From: a virus
DNA length: 29,697 nucleotides
Reading direction: 5' to 3' (one strand)
Virus record (IMG/VR): IMGVR_UViG_3300022689_000122
Span: 1 to 29,697 of that record
Position numbers and translations under genes: made by a program. This document shows positions 14,806 to 23,904 of this stretch, piece after piece; the first letter of the stretch is position 1; each line of letters begins with the position of its first letter. The notes beneath the pieces were generated by a model, which was not told the origin of the DNA, did not search any database, and saw nothing but the letters and a program-made list of their open reading frames with translations.

Positions 14806-15648
14806 CTAGTACCCAGTGTAGGGGTTTCGTCGTTTTGCTGGCAAGTCTGGAATATCAAACGACTTGGTAGGGGTAAATATCTCAAATATCGTACCTGCTA
14901 CACAGTCTACCACATCTTCATAAGGGTGTACCTCATGGATGACATCCAGCACGTTACCATTGCTGTCCTCTTTGTACCTGTAACCGCTCTGCATGGCCTC
15001 AATGGTGTTGGTTAGGCTCTTATGTACCTGTATCACCTCTCCGCCGTCTGGCGTGCGTTCCAGTAGCTTCTGCTTGGTCATATCGTTACGCATATCCCGC
15101 CGCTTTGGCCCCGCCATCTTATGAGCCTTGGATGATGGGAAAATACCGTGGTTATTCATGTAATGAATAGATGACGTGCCGGTATTCACATCGCCGTATT
15201 CCCCTGACGGGTCACCAAAGTCGATAAACCGTTCTACCCCAGCCGCTTGTAAGTTGGCACTGTACGCCGCCACCACTTGGGCTTGGGCATCGGTGCTACT
15301 GCCTTCCAGCACAATCTCTTTAAAAAAGATTAGTTGGCCGTTAGGGCGTAACTGGGAAAACACACAGGCATTCACACGGCCATAATCCACAAACCGGTAT
15401 ACGGGCAGATCGTCTAGCACCTCGTAAGGCTTTTTAAGGATATGCGCCTCTTTAAACTCTTTAAACACAACACCCTCCACCGACATGCTGTAACTAATAT
15501 CCAACTCCCTTGCCACTGCCGCAGGGGTCATCTGCTTGGCTTTGATCTCATTGTCGTACCAAGGGGAGCGTAATAGCCCCTCCTCATCCTCATATAAGCC
15601 TTTTCGTTTTTCAGGGTGAAGGCTCCAGTGTAGTCTAATCGCTTTCAC
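14806..15648 (-). CDS. terL: Terminase large subunit, nuclease half
   Basis: 280 aa corresponding to the C-terminal, RNase-H-like nuclease domain of a large terminase. It opens with IRLHWSLHPEKRKGLY, the segment that in intact TerL follows directly after the ATPase domain. Nuclease acidic residues appear in order: D88 (YRFVDYG), D143/D146 (FIDFGDP) and D245/D248 (YEDVVDCVAG). It starts with GTG at 15648, inside the end of the 90-aa gene (14-nt overlap), with a weak GAGAAG ribosome site. It cuts concatemers at packaging start and end. It must act together with the ATPase half at 16068-16790. All catalytic residues are present, so the split does not look like decay. Confidence 0.85.
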   Translation of the reverse strand: MKAIRLHWSLHPEKRKGLYEDEEGLLRSPWYDNEIKAKQMTPAAVARELDISYSMSVEGVVFKEFKEAHILKKPYEVLDDLPVYRFVDYGRVNACVFSQLRPNGQLIFFKEIVLEGSSTDAQAQVVAAYSANLQAAGVERFIDFGDPSGEYGDVNTGTSSIHYMNNHGIFPSSKAHKMAGPKRRDMRNDMTKQKLLERTPDGGEVIQVHKSLTNTIEAMQSGYRYKEDSNGNVLDVIHEVHPYEDVVDCVAGTIFEIFTPTKSFDIPDLPAKRRNPYTGY

Positions 15649-15907
15649 TAGCTTCTCGACACTCCCGCAAGTCTTTTATTTTTTCCTGAATTGTTTCCTG
15701 AACGGCTTTAATCTGATTCATTAACGCCACCTGTATTGGTCGATGACGGTGAACCCGCTTGCCACCGTTGCGCTCTGCGTAAATCTCTATTGACGGCACG
15801 CAATGACAGTCGCTGCCAATGGTATGCAGGTTTGTTTCACCTTCAGGGATGGCGTGATAATGGCCGTTTACCTGGTTTTCTAACACTTCGAAAAACTCAA
15901 CACTCAT
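15635..15907 (-). CDS. Small DCxC-motif protein inserted between TerL halves
   Basis: 90 aa. The centre has H28, then D33-C34-x-C36-x-P38 and, after 15 residues, V52-H53-R-H55, likely a small metal-binding fold. This 'H..DC.C.P....VH.' pattern resembles short unnamed proteins common in phages and actinobacterial elements, which I know only as hypothetical. Residues 59-90 are an amphipathic helix. GAGGAGGAAG precedes the ATG, and the previous stop TGA directly abuts it. It is thus translated in line with the basic 55-aa gene and the TerL halves. Function unknown; a bridging or regulatory role in packaging is possible from position only. Confidence 0.65.
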   Translation of the reverse strand: MSVEFFEVLENQVNGHYHAIPEGETNLHTIGSDCHCVPSIEIYAERNGGKRVHRHRPIQVALMNQIKAVQETIQEKIKDLRECREASESD

Positions 15908-16075
15908 TCACTTCCTCCTCTTTGCTGTTTTTGCGGCCTTTTTAAATGCTTTCGCTGTGGGCGCACCTTTTGTGCCGGGCTTTCTCATTTTTTCACCACT
16001 CCCAGCTGCAATGCGCTTCCGTTTTGCATGAATAGCATCATACAATCCAGGGTCACCTTTCTTTTTCCTAGGCAT
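15908..16075 (-). CDS. Small basic protein (55 aa) with SGEKMRKPGxKGAPT motif
   Basis: A 55-residue ORF beginning MPRKKKGDPGLYDAIHAKRKR. The segment SGEKMRKPGTKGAPTAKAF (26-44) is one I recognise as recurring in small basic proteins of phages and large DNA viruses, although I cannot cite a function. It is strongly basic throughout, compatible with DNA or RNA binding. AGGAGGTGGTGAGT precedes the ATG, and the start overlaps the end of the TerL ATPase half by 8 nt. It lies between the terminase halves. Real gene status rests on ribosome site, motif and coupling. Confidence 0.75.
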   Translation of the reverse strand: MPRKKKGDPGLYDAIHAKRKRIAAGSGEKMRKPGTKGAPTAKAFKKAAKTAKRRK

Positions 16076-16790
16076 ACTCACCACCTCCTATATCCACCCA
16101 CTCTACATCAGGGTGCTGTCTCATCCGATACGCTATGTTTGCCTGCCCAAACGGGGTAAACAACAAAATAATACAATTACTTGACTGGGATACCGACGCA
16201 TAGGCGTAATCACCATACGGGTGACGTGCCACCTCATCCATCAACACTGCCTTAAACCGTTGGGATCGGCCAAAGTCGGCGGTGGCTGATTCACCCTTTA
16301 ATATATTACCAGTATGTGGGTGGGTTATCTTCAAATAGTTATCATTCTGATACGTCAGTTTAGGGCATATCCAGTCTGGTTGCATCCGTAGGTTATACCG
16401 GAACTTCTCAAATAACGCCGAACGATCGCCTTTTTTGTCAACGTCGTCCTGTTTCCGGCTGCCGCATAAGAAGTCTGCGCCGTCCTCAAACAACCAAAAC
16501 CACTGAAAAACCAATAAAACCAGCCAAGATAAGCCCATATCCCGTGATTTTTCAATAATTAACGGTTCACCTTCCCTAATGCACCGCTCAAGCACCTTAA
16601 TCGTCTGAATTTGGAAAGGATACGGGTTAAAAGGCAGGTGGGCAGGCGTTACCCGTGGGTTAAAGGTGTAACAAAACCACTCAAACCAGAAAACAATATC
16701 CTTTTGACACTTTTTTACTAGAAAATGCTGTAAAACAGCGTCGTTTTTAGCCTCTTCCAGCATATTGGCACGTTCGTATAACGTCGCCAT
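16068..16790 (-). CDS. terL: Terminase large subunit, ATPase half
   Basis: 240 aa carrying the complete packaging-motor ATPase domain. It has a deviant Walker A KSRDMGLS (81-88), an arginine-rich region after it, Walker B VLMDE (182-186) with catalytic Glu186, and the coupling segment IILLFTPFG (207-215). The protein stops after RMRQHPDVEWVDIGGGEYA, exactly where the linker to the nuclease domain begins in intact TerL. The nuclease domain is encoded separately at 14806-15648. GAGAGGATTAATC precedes the ATG. ATP hydrolysis drives DNA into the head through the portal. Split-subunit operation is inference. Confidence 0.85.
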   Translation of the reverse strand: MATLYERANMLEEAKNDAVLQHFLVKKCQKDIVFWFEWFCYTFNPRVTPAHLPFNPYPFQIQTIKVLERCIREGEPLIIEKSRDMGLSWLVLLVFQWFWLFEDGADFLCGSRKQDDVDKKGDRSALFEKFRYNLRMQPDWICPKLTYQNDNYLKITHPHTGNILKGESATADFGRSQRFKAVLMDEVARHPYGDYAYASVSQSSNCIILLFTPFGQANIAYRMRQHPDVEWVDIGGGEYA

Positions 16791-16792
16791 GA

Positions 16793-18274
16793 TTAATCCT
16801 CTCGGAAGCCCGGCACAAACGCCTGCGTAAACGCTTCACCAGCCTCTTTTTCGCCGGTGACAACCTCAATAGAGGTCTTTACACCTTTACGAAACTGGTT
16901 ATTACCTACCAGATTCTCAGTGGCACTATTGGCACCGCTTGCCATATAAGTAAGTGCCGCCGCCATGTTCCAATAATCCTTAGCTTCTAGATCATCGGGA
17001 TCGGAAAACACTTTGCCAACACTGCTGATAGGTTTTAATACAGTAGTATTAAAAATACTAAAAGGAATACCAATGCGATTAATGAGATTAACACCAGATA
17101 CCCCCGCAGCTGTTTTCCATACCCCGCCAATAACAGGAATATCACCAACATCCTCGCCTTGGCTTTTTAAATAGTAAGGGATCCCTGTCACAGCACCATA
17201 CATCCCCAGCAAACCAGCCGCCCGTGAAATACTATCAGGGCTAGGGCTAGTGACGGCTGATTTAATCACATCATGGAATAGCTGCATTGTGCCAATACTG
17301 TAAGAAAGCAAGCGTACCCCCGCCCGTGACTCTGGGTTGCGGTACACCAATGGCGTGTTAGCCAGTGTTGGGAGGAATAGTACATTTTGTATAGCACGTC
17401 TGCCGCCAAGCTCAGTACCTTCGGCGGCCATACCTACATAGTACATAAGGTTTTTCGATGGCCGATCCATTACACCGGCAAACCGTTCCAGCATCCCACG
17501 ATTAGGTGACACGTCCCCAATATCAAGGCCATACAAACCTTGTTGCTTTAACTCTGGTATCTCGTCAAATAAACCAGTTGCGCCACGCTCGTTAATCAGG
17601 TTTTTAAGCCCTTTAAAAAAGTTTCCCTTGTAAAGCGGGATACCCTTCATCACCGGCTCAACAAAGTTGCCCATCAACACGGTGGGATTGGCAATAACGG
17701 CACCTTTAGACAGGTTATCCACCTTGCCAATTAGTTTAGACTTGCTGCGCCGCATCAATAGCCCGTTATAGCGGTCGGCCTTGTACTTTTCAAAGTATAT
17801 CTGCTGTGATGGTGTAAACTCGCTAGTGTCAATATCACTAAACACCTGATCCATCGCCTGCTTGTACTTAGCACCATCAATAATGCCTTCCTGCAATAGG
17901 CGCATACTGACATCATCAATCTGGTCGATAATCTCAAAACCTAATACACTGGATGGTGTGGCCGTTTCCTGAAAAATAGATGCAATACTGGCTTGTTGCA
18001 CCTTGCCACCATCAGGCCCTTGGTACTCGTCGCTAAACTCACGCTGCATCTTCTGCCAGTATGAACGCTGTTCATTAAAATTACCTTGCTCAGCGCTCAT
18101 CACAAGCCCGTCAAGGCTCTCTTCTGTCTCTCTGGCATTACGAGCCACAAACGATGCTAACCCCTCGCCATCAAGCGACTCAAGCACCTCTTGGCTAATG
18201 GTTGGGTCTTTTAACGATTCCGCCCCAACAATATCACCTAGTACGCCTTTAGGACTGCAACGATCAAAGCTCAT
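16793..18274 (-). CDS. Internal virion / ejection-type protein
   Basis: 493 aa, with the start placed at the ATG overlapping the previous stop as TAATG (18274). An upstream ATG at 18301 lacks a ribosome site, while GGGAAGGTGAG serves 18274. The protein is helical with several moderately hydrophobic stretches (AAGLLGMYGAVTGIPYYL, AGVSGVNLINRIGIPFSIF, NMAAALTYMASG) and glycines, which suggests membrane interaction during DNA delivery. It resembles the C-terminal parts of large polyvalent ejection proteins; it and the 911-aa gene may be two pieces of such a protein. No enzymatic motif is seen. Function inferred from position and composition. Confidence 0.6.
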   Translation of the reverse strand: MSFDRCSPKGVLGDIVGAESLKDPTISQEVLESLDGEGLASFVARNARETEESLDGLVMSAEQGNFNEQRSYWQKMQREFSDEYQGPDGGKVQQASIASIFQETATPSSVLGFEIIDQIDDVSMRLLQEGIIDGAKYKQAMDQVFSDIDTSEFTPSQQIYFEKYKADRYNGLLMRRSKSKLIGKVDNLSKGAVIANPTVLMGNFVEPVMKGIPLYKGNFFKGLKNLINERGATGLFDEIPELKQQGLYGLDIGDVSPNRGMLERFAGVMDRPSKNLMYYVGMAAEGTELGGRRAIQNVLFLPTLANTPLVYRNPESRAGVRLLSYSIGTMQLFHDVIKSAVTSPSPDSISRAAGLLGMYGAVTGIPYYLKSQGEDVGDIPVIGGVWKTAAGVSGVNLINRIGIPFSIFNTTVLKPISSVGKVFSDPDDLEAKDYWNMAAALTYMASGANSATENLVGNNQFRKGVKTSIEVVTGEKEAGEAFTQAFVPGFRED

Positions 18275-21009
18275 TAGCTCACCTTCCCAAGTAAGGTACA
18301 CATCTTTTTAAGCAGTTTTGGGTCGGTTTTTAGCAAATCTTCCATATCCTTAACCGTTGCCACCGTGGCCGCCCGTGGGTTACGCCGGAAATCATCTAAT
18401 AGTTTAGCGAACTTGGGGTTAGCCGCCATAATATCCGCCCGTGAGGCTAGCTCGCCAGCCTTTTCAGCCGTAGCAAGTGCATCACTGGTACGAATACCAT
18501 CCTCCCGCACTGGCCTAGCCATTATATCATCAATGCTAAACTCTCGGACGCCTTTATAAATATTAGCGTACTCACCACGGAAAGCGGGCGTGTTTACTGC
18601 ATCCAGCACACGGTTAATCTTGCTAAACTGGCCATCAGCGTTAGGCTTGGGAGTAATGTAATATTGCGCTATATGGCCATCTTCGTTATAGCCCGTCACC
18701 GCAACATAGTTATCTTTAGTTTTAGTAAAGCCAATAGGTGATATTTCTTTTTCACCTACCCGTGACGTGGCACCGGTAATCTCCGTATCAACATCCAAGC
18801 GTATACGGCCATCATTTTGGGCGATAACCTCTAACGTTTTGGCTAAATTGTACTCGTTATCCGTTAAATACGGCGCTACCTCGTCTAACGTCAACGCTTT
18901 ACTGGCTTTTTGACGCCCTATCCCGGTAGCCTCGTCGTAATTAAGCGAAAATGCCTCTCTTAAACTTGGATGAAGCTGTCCAATCTGGTCGTTAACGTTT
19001 TGCTTCTCGATCCGCAGATCCATATCAACAACTTTGTTACGAGCGGTGTTGAAATCCCGAGCATTAACCTGCCCTGACTCCATTTTGGCCAAGCTTTTAC
19101 GTAAATTGTTCGCTAGCCTTGTTGTCGTCCGCAACTCACCTGATTCAATCATCGCCAATTGCTCACGCATCCGTTGCGTTACCACATCTGGCGTCAACTC
19201 CTCAAGGTTGGCCATGCGGTTTTTGCCAAGCGTAGGCAGGCTTTTGCGGTAGTTCACAAGGTTATCAAAGTCGGCCTTTGACTTAATCACACTGCCCTGT
19301 GTGCCTTGCTCAATCATCATCTCACGGCCACCACGCAACCGCTTGCCATCCATCACCACCTTTTCAGGGGTTTGTGGCTTGGGTTTAAACCCTTGTACCC
19401 CTTCACCGGGGGGCACCTCTGGCGCAATCGCTTTCTTTACGATGCTGCCAGGAATAACATCCTGACCGTCTAACTCGTCATACGCCTGACGAACACGCTG
19501 GCCAATCGCCCGCAGGTTCTCATCACCATAACCCGGCAAGGCTTCTCTGGCCGCCTTTAATGCTGCTTCATCGGCGGGGTTACTGCCAAGGTCGTAAAAG
19601 GCCGCATCAACGCCGCTATCAGGTGCTTTTGGCTGACGGATTAAGCTTAGTTGTGTAGCCTCGCCCTCAACCTCCGTAGCCTTTTCTTTCTGTTTAGGCG
19701 CTGTATACTCCACATCACGCACAACTGGCTCCGCTGGCACGTCAAAGGGTTTTACCTCAGGCTCCGTAGGCGTTTGGACGACTTCGTTGCGAGGTGGGCT
19801 GGCCGGTGTTAGATCAATTGTGTTATCCAGCTCCAGCGTTTGCCGTACGGATGGTGTCCGTGGTTGTACTGGCAACGTTTCCGGTGCCAGCTCTACCCGT
19901 GGGGCATAGAGGTTTTGTCTTGGGGCTAAAGGTCGCTCCGGCAACTTGGGCGCACGGGTGCCAAGCGCACCAGCGATACCGCCACCACTTGCCCCAATAC
20001 CCGCTTGGGTCAGTGTTCTACCAACGTCAACATTAGGCGTAAATGTACCTTGCTCCACCCCTTGTTGAATAATGGAGCCAACTCCCTCGGCTCCACCCTG
20101 TATAGCGGCATTGGCCGCTGTCCGTGGGATAAAGCCTCTAGCTGCTTGGAATACAGGCAAAGCGGACAACCCACCACCTATGGCACCAGCACCAAGGGCT
20201 TTGCCAACGTTGGTTTGCTCACCTGCTAGCCGCTGGCGTTGTAGTTCAGCGCCGCCGGATAACCCAGCACCTGCCGCTACTGTGCCAGGCACACCACCTG
20301 CAAAACCAGCACCAAGGAAAACCCCAAGGTTACCCGCTAGCTGCCCAATCTCATACGCTGGTCGCCCTGCAAGGTTAGAGGCCGCCACGTCACGGGTGTA
20401 CCCTGTCAACGGGTTAGCTAAACCAGCACCAAGCTCTTTTAAGATACCAACATCTGTTGATAACTCCTCTGGTTGTGCCTGTTGGGCCGCCTCTCTCGCT
20501 ATCCGCTCCTGAACCTGAGCATTTAATTGCTGTAGCTGCCTGTCTGCCTCAACTTGCTGCTTAGCTTCTGGCCGCTTAATCTCGCTGGTCGGCACCGACA
20601 CCGCTTTAATATCAGGCTTATCAACTAGGAAGCCCTTGCCGGTGAGGGTTAAATCCAGTAATTCTCCCATGGAATAATCACGGGGGTTGATCTCTGGCCG
20701 CTCAATCTGTTTGGCTAGCTGGCCCACCTCAATTGCCTTACCTACAGCCTTTTTGGGTAATTCAATATGGAAGTGTGGCCCACCCCATACCGCCTGCCCC
20801 TTTGGCCGTGTACGCTCATCCAGCACACGCCCGCCGACCGCAGCAACACGCTGTTGAAGGTCTTCAAAGTCTACTCCACGATGATCAATATCTATCGCCA
20901 GCCCTGAGCCATGCAAACTGCCAACGTTATGCCGCCCACCAGTGCTGCTTGTCACACGATAGCCGCCCTGCTCTGCTAAAGCCACTAATCTAGGGTCTAG
21001 CTCAACCAT
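18274..21009 (-). CDS. Large virion protein with N-terminal M15/VanY peptidase domain
   Basis: 911 aa. Residues 1-87 form a zinc peptidase domain: S31-x-H33-x2-G36-x-A38-x-D40 and a closing H79-F-H81. These are the VanY/M15 ligands H33, D40 and H81, likely used to open peptidoglycan as DNA enters. Residues 180-350 contain a Gly/Ala-rich, hydrophobic region (GVFLGAGFAGGVPGTVAAGAG, LGAGAIGGGLSALPVF), likely to insert in membrane. Residues 350-560 are Pro/Glu/Thr-rich linker. The rest is helical. AGGAGGC precedes the ATG. It lies in the ejection-protein cluster. The peptidase call is strong; the remainder is inferred from composition and context. Confidence 0.7.
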   Translation of the reverse strand: MVELDPRLVALAEQGGYRVTSSTGGRHNVGSLHGSGLAIDIDHRGVDFEDLQQRVAAVGGRVLDERTRPKGQAVWGGPHFHIELPKKAVGKAIEVGQLAKQIERPEINPRDYSMGELLDLTLTGKGFLVDKPDIKAVSVPTSEIKRPEAKQQVEADRQLQQLNAQVQERIAREAAQQAQPEELSTDVGILKELGAGLANPLTGYTRDVAASNLAGRPAYEIGQLAGNLGVFLGAGFAGGVPGTVAAGAGLSGGAELQRQRLAGEQTNVGKALGAGAIGGGLSALPVFQAARGFIPRTAANAAIQGGAEGVGSIIQQGVEQGTFTPNVDVGRTLTQAGIGASGGGIAGALGTRAPKLPERPLAPRQNLYAPRVELAPETLPVQPRTPSVRQTLELDNTIDLTPASPPRNEVVQTPTEPEVKPFDVPAEPVVRDVEYTAPKQKEKATEVEGEATQLSLIRQPKAPDSGVDAAFYDLGSNPADEAALKAAREALPGYGDENLRAIGQRVRQAYDELDGQDVIPGSIVKKAIAPEVPPGEGVQGFKPKPQTPEKVVMDGKRLRGGREMMIEQGTQGSVIKSKADFDNLVNYRKSLPTLGKNRMANLEELTPDVVTQRMREQLAMIESGELRTTTRLANNLRKSLAKMESGQVNARDFNTARNKVVDMDLRIEKQNVNDQIGQLHPSLREAFSLNYDEATGIGRQKASKALTLDEVAPYLTDNEYNLAKTLEVIAQNDGRIRLDVDTEITGATSRVGEKEISPIGFTKTKDNYVAVTGYNEDGHIAQYYITPKPNADGQFSKINRVLDAVNTPAFRGEYANIYKGVREFSIDDIMARPVREDGIRTSDALATAEKAGELASRADIMAANPKFAKLLDDFRRNPRAATVATVKDMEDLLKTDPKLLKKMCTLLGKVS

Positions 21010-21011
21010 GG

Positions 21012-22424
21012 CTAGCCTCCTAATTCAATAGGGCGCAAACTGCCTTGCAAACTGCCTTGGAACCCACCTTGTAAGCCTTTCCCAACACCAATATTAGTTG
21101 CTGCTGGTAAGTTAATCGGTGCTAAACCCGTGTCTTGAGGTAATACAGGCGCTTGGAGATTATCTTGAGGCCCCGCAAACACGTCAATCGTCCCCCCTTG
21201 AGCTTCACCCTGCTTAGGGAGCTTATTCGGGTCAATCAACTGCAACTCACCACTAGGGGCTTGTTGGGCGTATTTATTTTTACCCACCTTGACCACTTTA
21301 GAGGTTCCACCCTCTGGCGCATCAAACACCTTCGGGTCTAACCCGATCATCTGGCCTAATAACTTGTATTGCTGTCGCTCTGCCGGTGTTAACTGGTCAA
21401 TATACGGCAACACGCCTTGAATCATGCGCTCCTGCTGGGCTAGCTGATCCCGCTTGTCTTGGGCTTCCTGCAACTTGCCTTCCGCTTCCAACTTTTCAAT
21501 TTCGGAAGACTGACGCTTGCGTGATTCCTCAAACGGCGCAAACTGGTTGCTTAATTGCTTGGCTTCAACATCGGCCTTATCTGCTTCAAGCTCTAATTGC
21601 TCCCGTTGGGCGGCCGATGCTGCACCGGCTAACGCTTCTTTGCCTTCTTTTAAATCAATCACCGGCTGATACGGGTTAAACTCACCACCAGTTAACGCAT
21701 CCAGCTCTAATTGCTGGGCTGCCGTTAATGGTACCTCCATTACCCGCTGGCTAAGGTTAGGCGCAATTTCTAACGCTCTGGCCGCATCCTGCTGAGCAAT
21801 TGTACGGTTGACACCACCACCCACTAACTCACCAAGTTTAGCCAAGGCCGTCCCACCTTGTCCACTAGCCACCAAGCCCAATGCCTGCTCAGGACTTAAA
21901 CCTGATTGCTCCAACGCCGCTACCTGCTGTTGAGCCTGCTGAGCCTCTAACGCCGCCTTCTGCTGCGCTGCTGCCTGTTGTTGTTGAATCGCCTGCTGGG
22001 CTGCCGCTTGCTGCTGCTGCATTAGCCCCATGATATTTTGCTGGGCTTGGCGCTGCTGCCGCACGTTAAACCCTGATGTAATCCCCGCCGCTAAATTGCC
22101 ACCAATGGTTGACTGCGGCGTAAATGACGATTGCGGTGTTTGACTTGCCAAAGCGTTTAACTGACTAAAGCCAAGGTTTCTAAACTGAGGCTGTCTAACA
22201 TTAGCTACATTTCGTGTAGGCTGACTAGCTGCTGTGGTTGCTTCCTCTGGACGGCTCACCGTTTGAGCTACGTTTGGATTCATAGCCAACTGAGCCAAGG
22301 CCGCTTGCTGCTGGGCTTCCGCCATGCGCCCACTGCCTGCCGTGGCCTGCTGTAACGCCTGAGCCGCAAAGGGGTTAACGCTTTGCTGGGCTGTCATAAA
22401 ATCGCCGATAGTTGGTAGTGCCAT
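21012..22424 (-). CDS. Gln-rich helical internal virion protein
   Basis: 470 aa dominated by Gln and Ala, with polyQ/A helical runs (for example residues 129-170) and a long helix at about 280-330. The C-terminus is Gly/Leu/Gln-rich with short repeats of G-S-L-Q-G. The composition matches the helical ejection proteins found before the peptidase-bearing virion protein in podoviruses. It begins with an ATG shared with the preceding stop as TAATG. No catalytic motif. Low-complexity sequence limits the family call. Confidence 0.6.
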   Translation of the reverse strand: MALPTIGDFMTAQQSVNPFAAQALQQATAGSGRMAEAQQQAALAQLAMNPNVAQTVSRPEEATTAASQPTRNVANVRQPQFRNLGFSQLNALASQTPQSSFTPQSTIGGNLAAGITSGFNVRQQRQAQQNIMGLMQQQQAAAQQAIQQQQAAAQQKAALEAQQAQQQVAALEQSGLSPEQALGLVASGQGGTALAKLGELVGGGVNRTIAQQDAARALEIAPNLSQRVMEVPLTAAQQLELDALTGGEFNPYQPVIDLKEGKEALAGAASAAQREQLELEADKADVEAKQLSNQFAPFEESRKRQSSEIEKLEAEGKLQEAQDKRDQLAQQERMIQGVLPYIDQLTPAERQQYKLLGQMIGLDPKVFDAPEGGTSKVVKVGKNKYAQQAPSGELQLIDPNKLPKQGEAQGGTIDVFAGPQDNLQAPVLPQDTGLAPINLPAATNIGVGKGLQGGFQGSLQGSLRPIELGG

Positions 22425-23395
22425 TAGTAAAAGCCCCCGTTATCCCGAGCTAAGAAATTTGCGGTAGGGCTAAAACCCATATTTCCACCACTAGCACTAA
22501 CATTAGTACCGCCAAAGGTTGAACCGAGGCTACCTAAGCCACCCCCACCAAAGCCACCAGTACCTAACGCCGCCCCAATAAGGTTGCCGCCTAGTTCGCC
22601 ATACTGCTGGCCTGCCATACCCATAATTTCAGGGCTGCCCATCGCCGCCCCTGTCACCATGCCGCCCAATGGGAAAAAGCCGCCAAGGCTGGCAATATTG
22701 CCAATACTAGACAAGCGATTGTTATAGTCCTGCATTTCTTGCTGGTATTGGTTCAATTTCGCCTGATACTCGGCCTGCGCTTTTTGCATGGCAAAGTTAT
22801 CACCAAATTGCCGCCCCTGAATAAGTTGACCGCTCACTAACTGGCCTAATGGCGTGGCAAGGTTATTGATCCCACTGATCGCCCCCAGCGTGGTGCCGAC
22901 TTGGTTGGTCGCTGTCTGCTGCCCAAGGTTAAACGCCGCTAACTGGGCTTCTCTCTCCCGTTTCAGGCTGTCATCCATAATCCCCGCAATGGCTGCCCCT
23001 TGCGTGGTGGAGTTGCTTAATCCCCGACTCTGTCCCTGTAAGGCGGCACGGCCGAGGGCTTTATTCTCAGCGCTAGCCAGTTGGTCGGCTAACACGTTGT
23101 AATACAAATCACGCCCGCCGGATATATCAGCAAAACGTTGTGACGGATCAGCCGCCAGATAAGACAGACCAGCTCCAAAGCCTTGTTGGGCGCTTTCCGC
23201 TGCCTGTTGCAATGGCTCGCTTAACTGGGTAGTCGTATTAATCCGATTACTTCTCGCCCCTTTGTAAAAGGGCACAATCTCACTCATCGACGACGCAAAA
23301 GGGCTGTCAAAGTTAACCTCGCCCAGCGTACTAAATGGCGATGATGCAATCTTTAATTCAGGCGCTTTTGGCTTACTGCCGCCACCAAAACCCAT
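22424..23395 (-). CDS. Gly-rich internal virion protein
   Basis: 323 aa starting MGFGGGSKPKAPEL, an opening common in podovirus internal virion proteins. The middle (70-250) is Ala/Gln/Asn-rich helix, and the C-terminal part is Gly-rich with a hydrophobic portion (GNIASLGGFFPLGGMVTGAAMG, GNLIGAALGTGGFGGGG) that may insert in the membrane. GAGGGTT precedes the ATG. It is first of the three ejection-type genes. No enzyme motif is visible. Confidence 0.6.
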   Translation of the reverse strand: MGFGGGSKPKAPELKIASSPFSTLGEVNFDSPFASSMSEIVPFYKGARSNRINTTTQLSEPLQQAAESAQQGFGAGLSYLAADPSQRFADISGGRDLYYNVLADQLASAENKALGRAALQGQSRGLSNSTTQGAAIAGIMDDSLKREREAQLAAFNLGQQTATNQVGTTLGAISGINNLATPLGQLVSGQLIQGRQFGDNFAMQKAQAEYQAKLNQYQQEMQDYNNRLSSIGNIASLGGFFPLGGMVTGAAMGSPEIMGMAGQQYGELGGNLIGAALGTGGFGGGGLGSLGSTFGGTNVSASGGNMGFSPTANFLARDNGGFY

Positions 23396-23400
23396 AAGGC

Positions 23401-23904
23401 TTAACCCTCTGTCTTGTCCGCGCCTTGGTACGCCTGCCCAACGCCTTTGCGGTAATCATGCCACGTCATACGGTAGCTTATACGCTGATTATACACGGCA
23501 ATCCGTTTAAAGCCAAGCGCCGCCGCTAATCGCTGAGCTGGGCGGTTGTCTTTGTGAATATCACAATGAGCTTTCCCTTTGCGATTAACAACAAACGCCA
23601 GCCGTAGCCCGTGTAAACTCAACAGCCAGCCAAGGTTAGTCCGGTGAAAGTCTGGGTGAACGACGATATGGCACAAGGCTGACCGCTTCCGGATATCCAC
23701 ATGAGCCGCCCCCGCTAGCCTGCCATCAATCAACGCAATAACAAACTCGTCAGGATGATCCAGCCAACCTTTACGGAACCGAGAGTGTTGGGCGCTTACC
23801 TGAGTGCGGCAAAGGTGATCAATTTCCCGCCAGTGGTTCAACAGGTGCAACGGCCGCTCAGGGTACAGCCAGTCAATGTCATCATTGCTAAACTTGTGGC
23901 CCAT
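23401..23904 (-). CDS. GNAT-family acetyltransferase
   Basis: 167 aa with the GNAT fold: motif A CHIVVHPDFHRTNLGWLLSLHG (78-99), with the acetyl-CoA loop related to R/Q-x-x-G-x-G/A though here imperfect (HRTNLG), and motif B NRPAQRLAAALGFKRIAVY (120-138). It should transfer an acetyl group from acetyl-CoA to an amine of a protein or small molecule; the substrate is unknown. Such a gene often lies beside ejection proteins in podoviruses of this kind. Its start overlaps the previous gene's end by 17 nt. Family call is strong. Confidence 0.8.
   Translation of the reverse strand: MGHKFSNDDIDWLYPERPLHLLNHWREIDHLCRTQVSAQHSRFRKGWLDHPDEFVIALIDGRLAGAAHVDIRKRSALCHIVVHPDFHRTNLGWLLSLHGLRLAFVVNRKGKAHCDIHKDNRPAQRLAAALGFKRIAVYNQRISYRMTWHDYRKGVGQAYQGADKTEG

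Noticed and set aside
14806-16790. Group I intron or intein within terL
   Set aside because: The interval contains two well-formed genes with ribosome sites and overlaps, no intron core or intein splice motifs are visible, and both TerL halves have their own starts.
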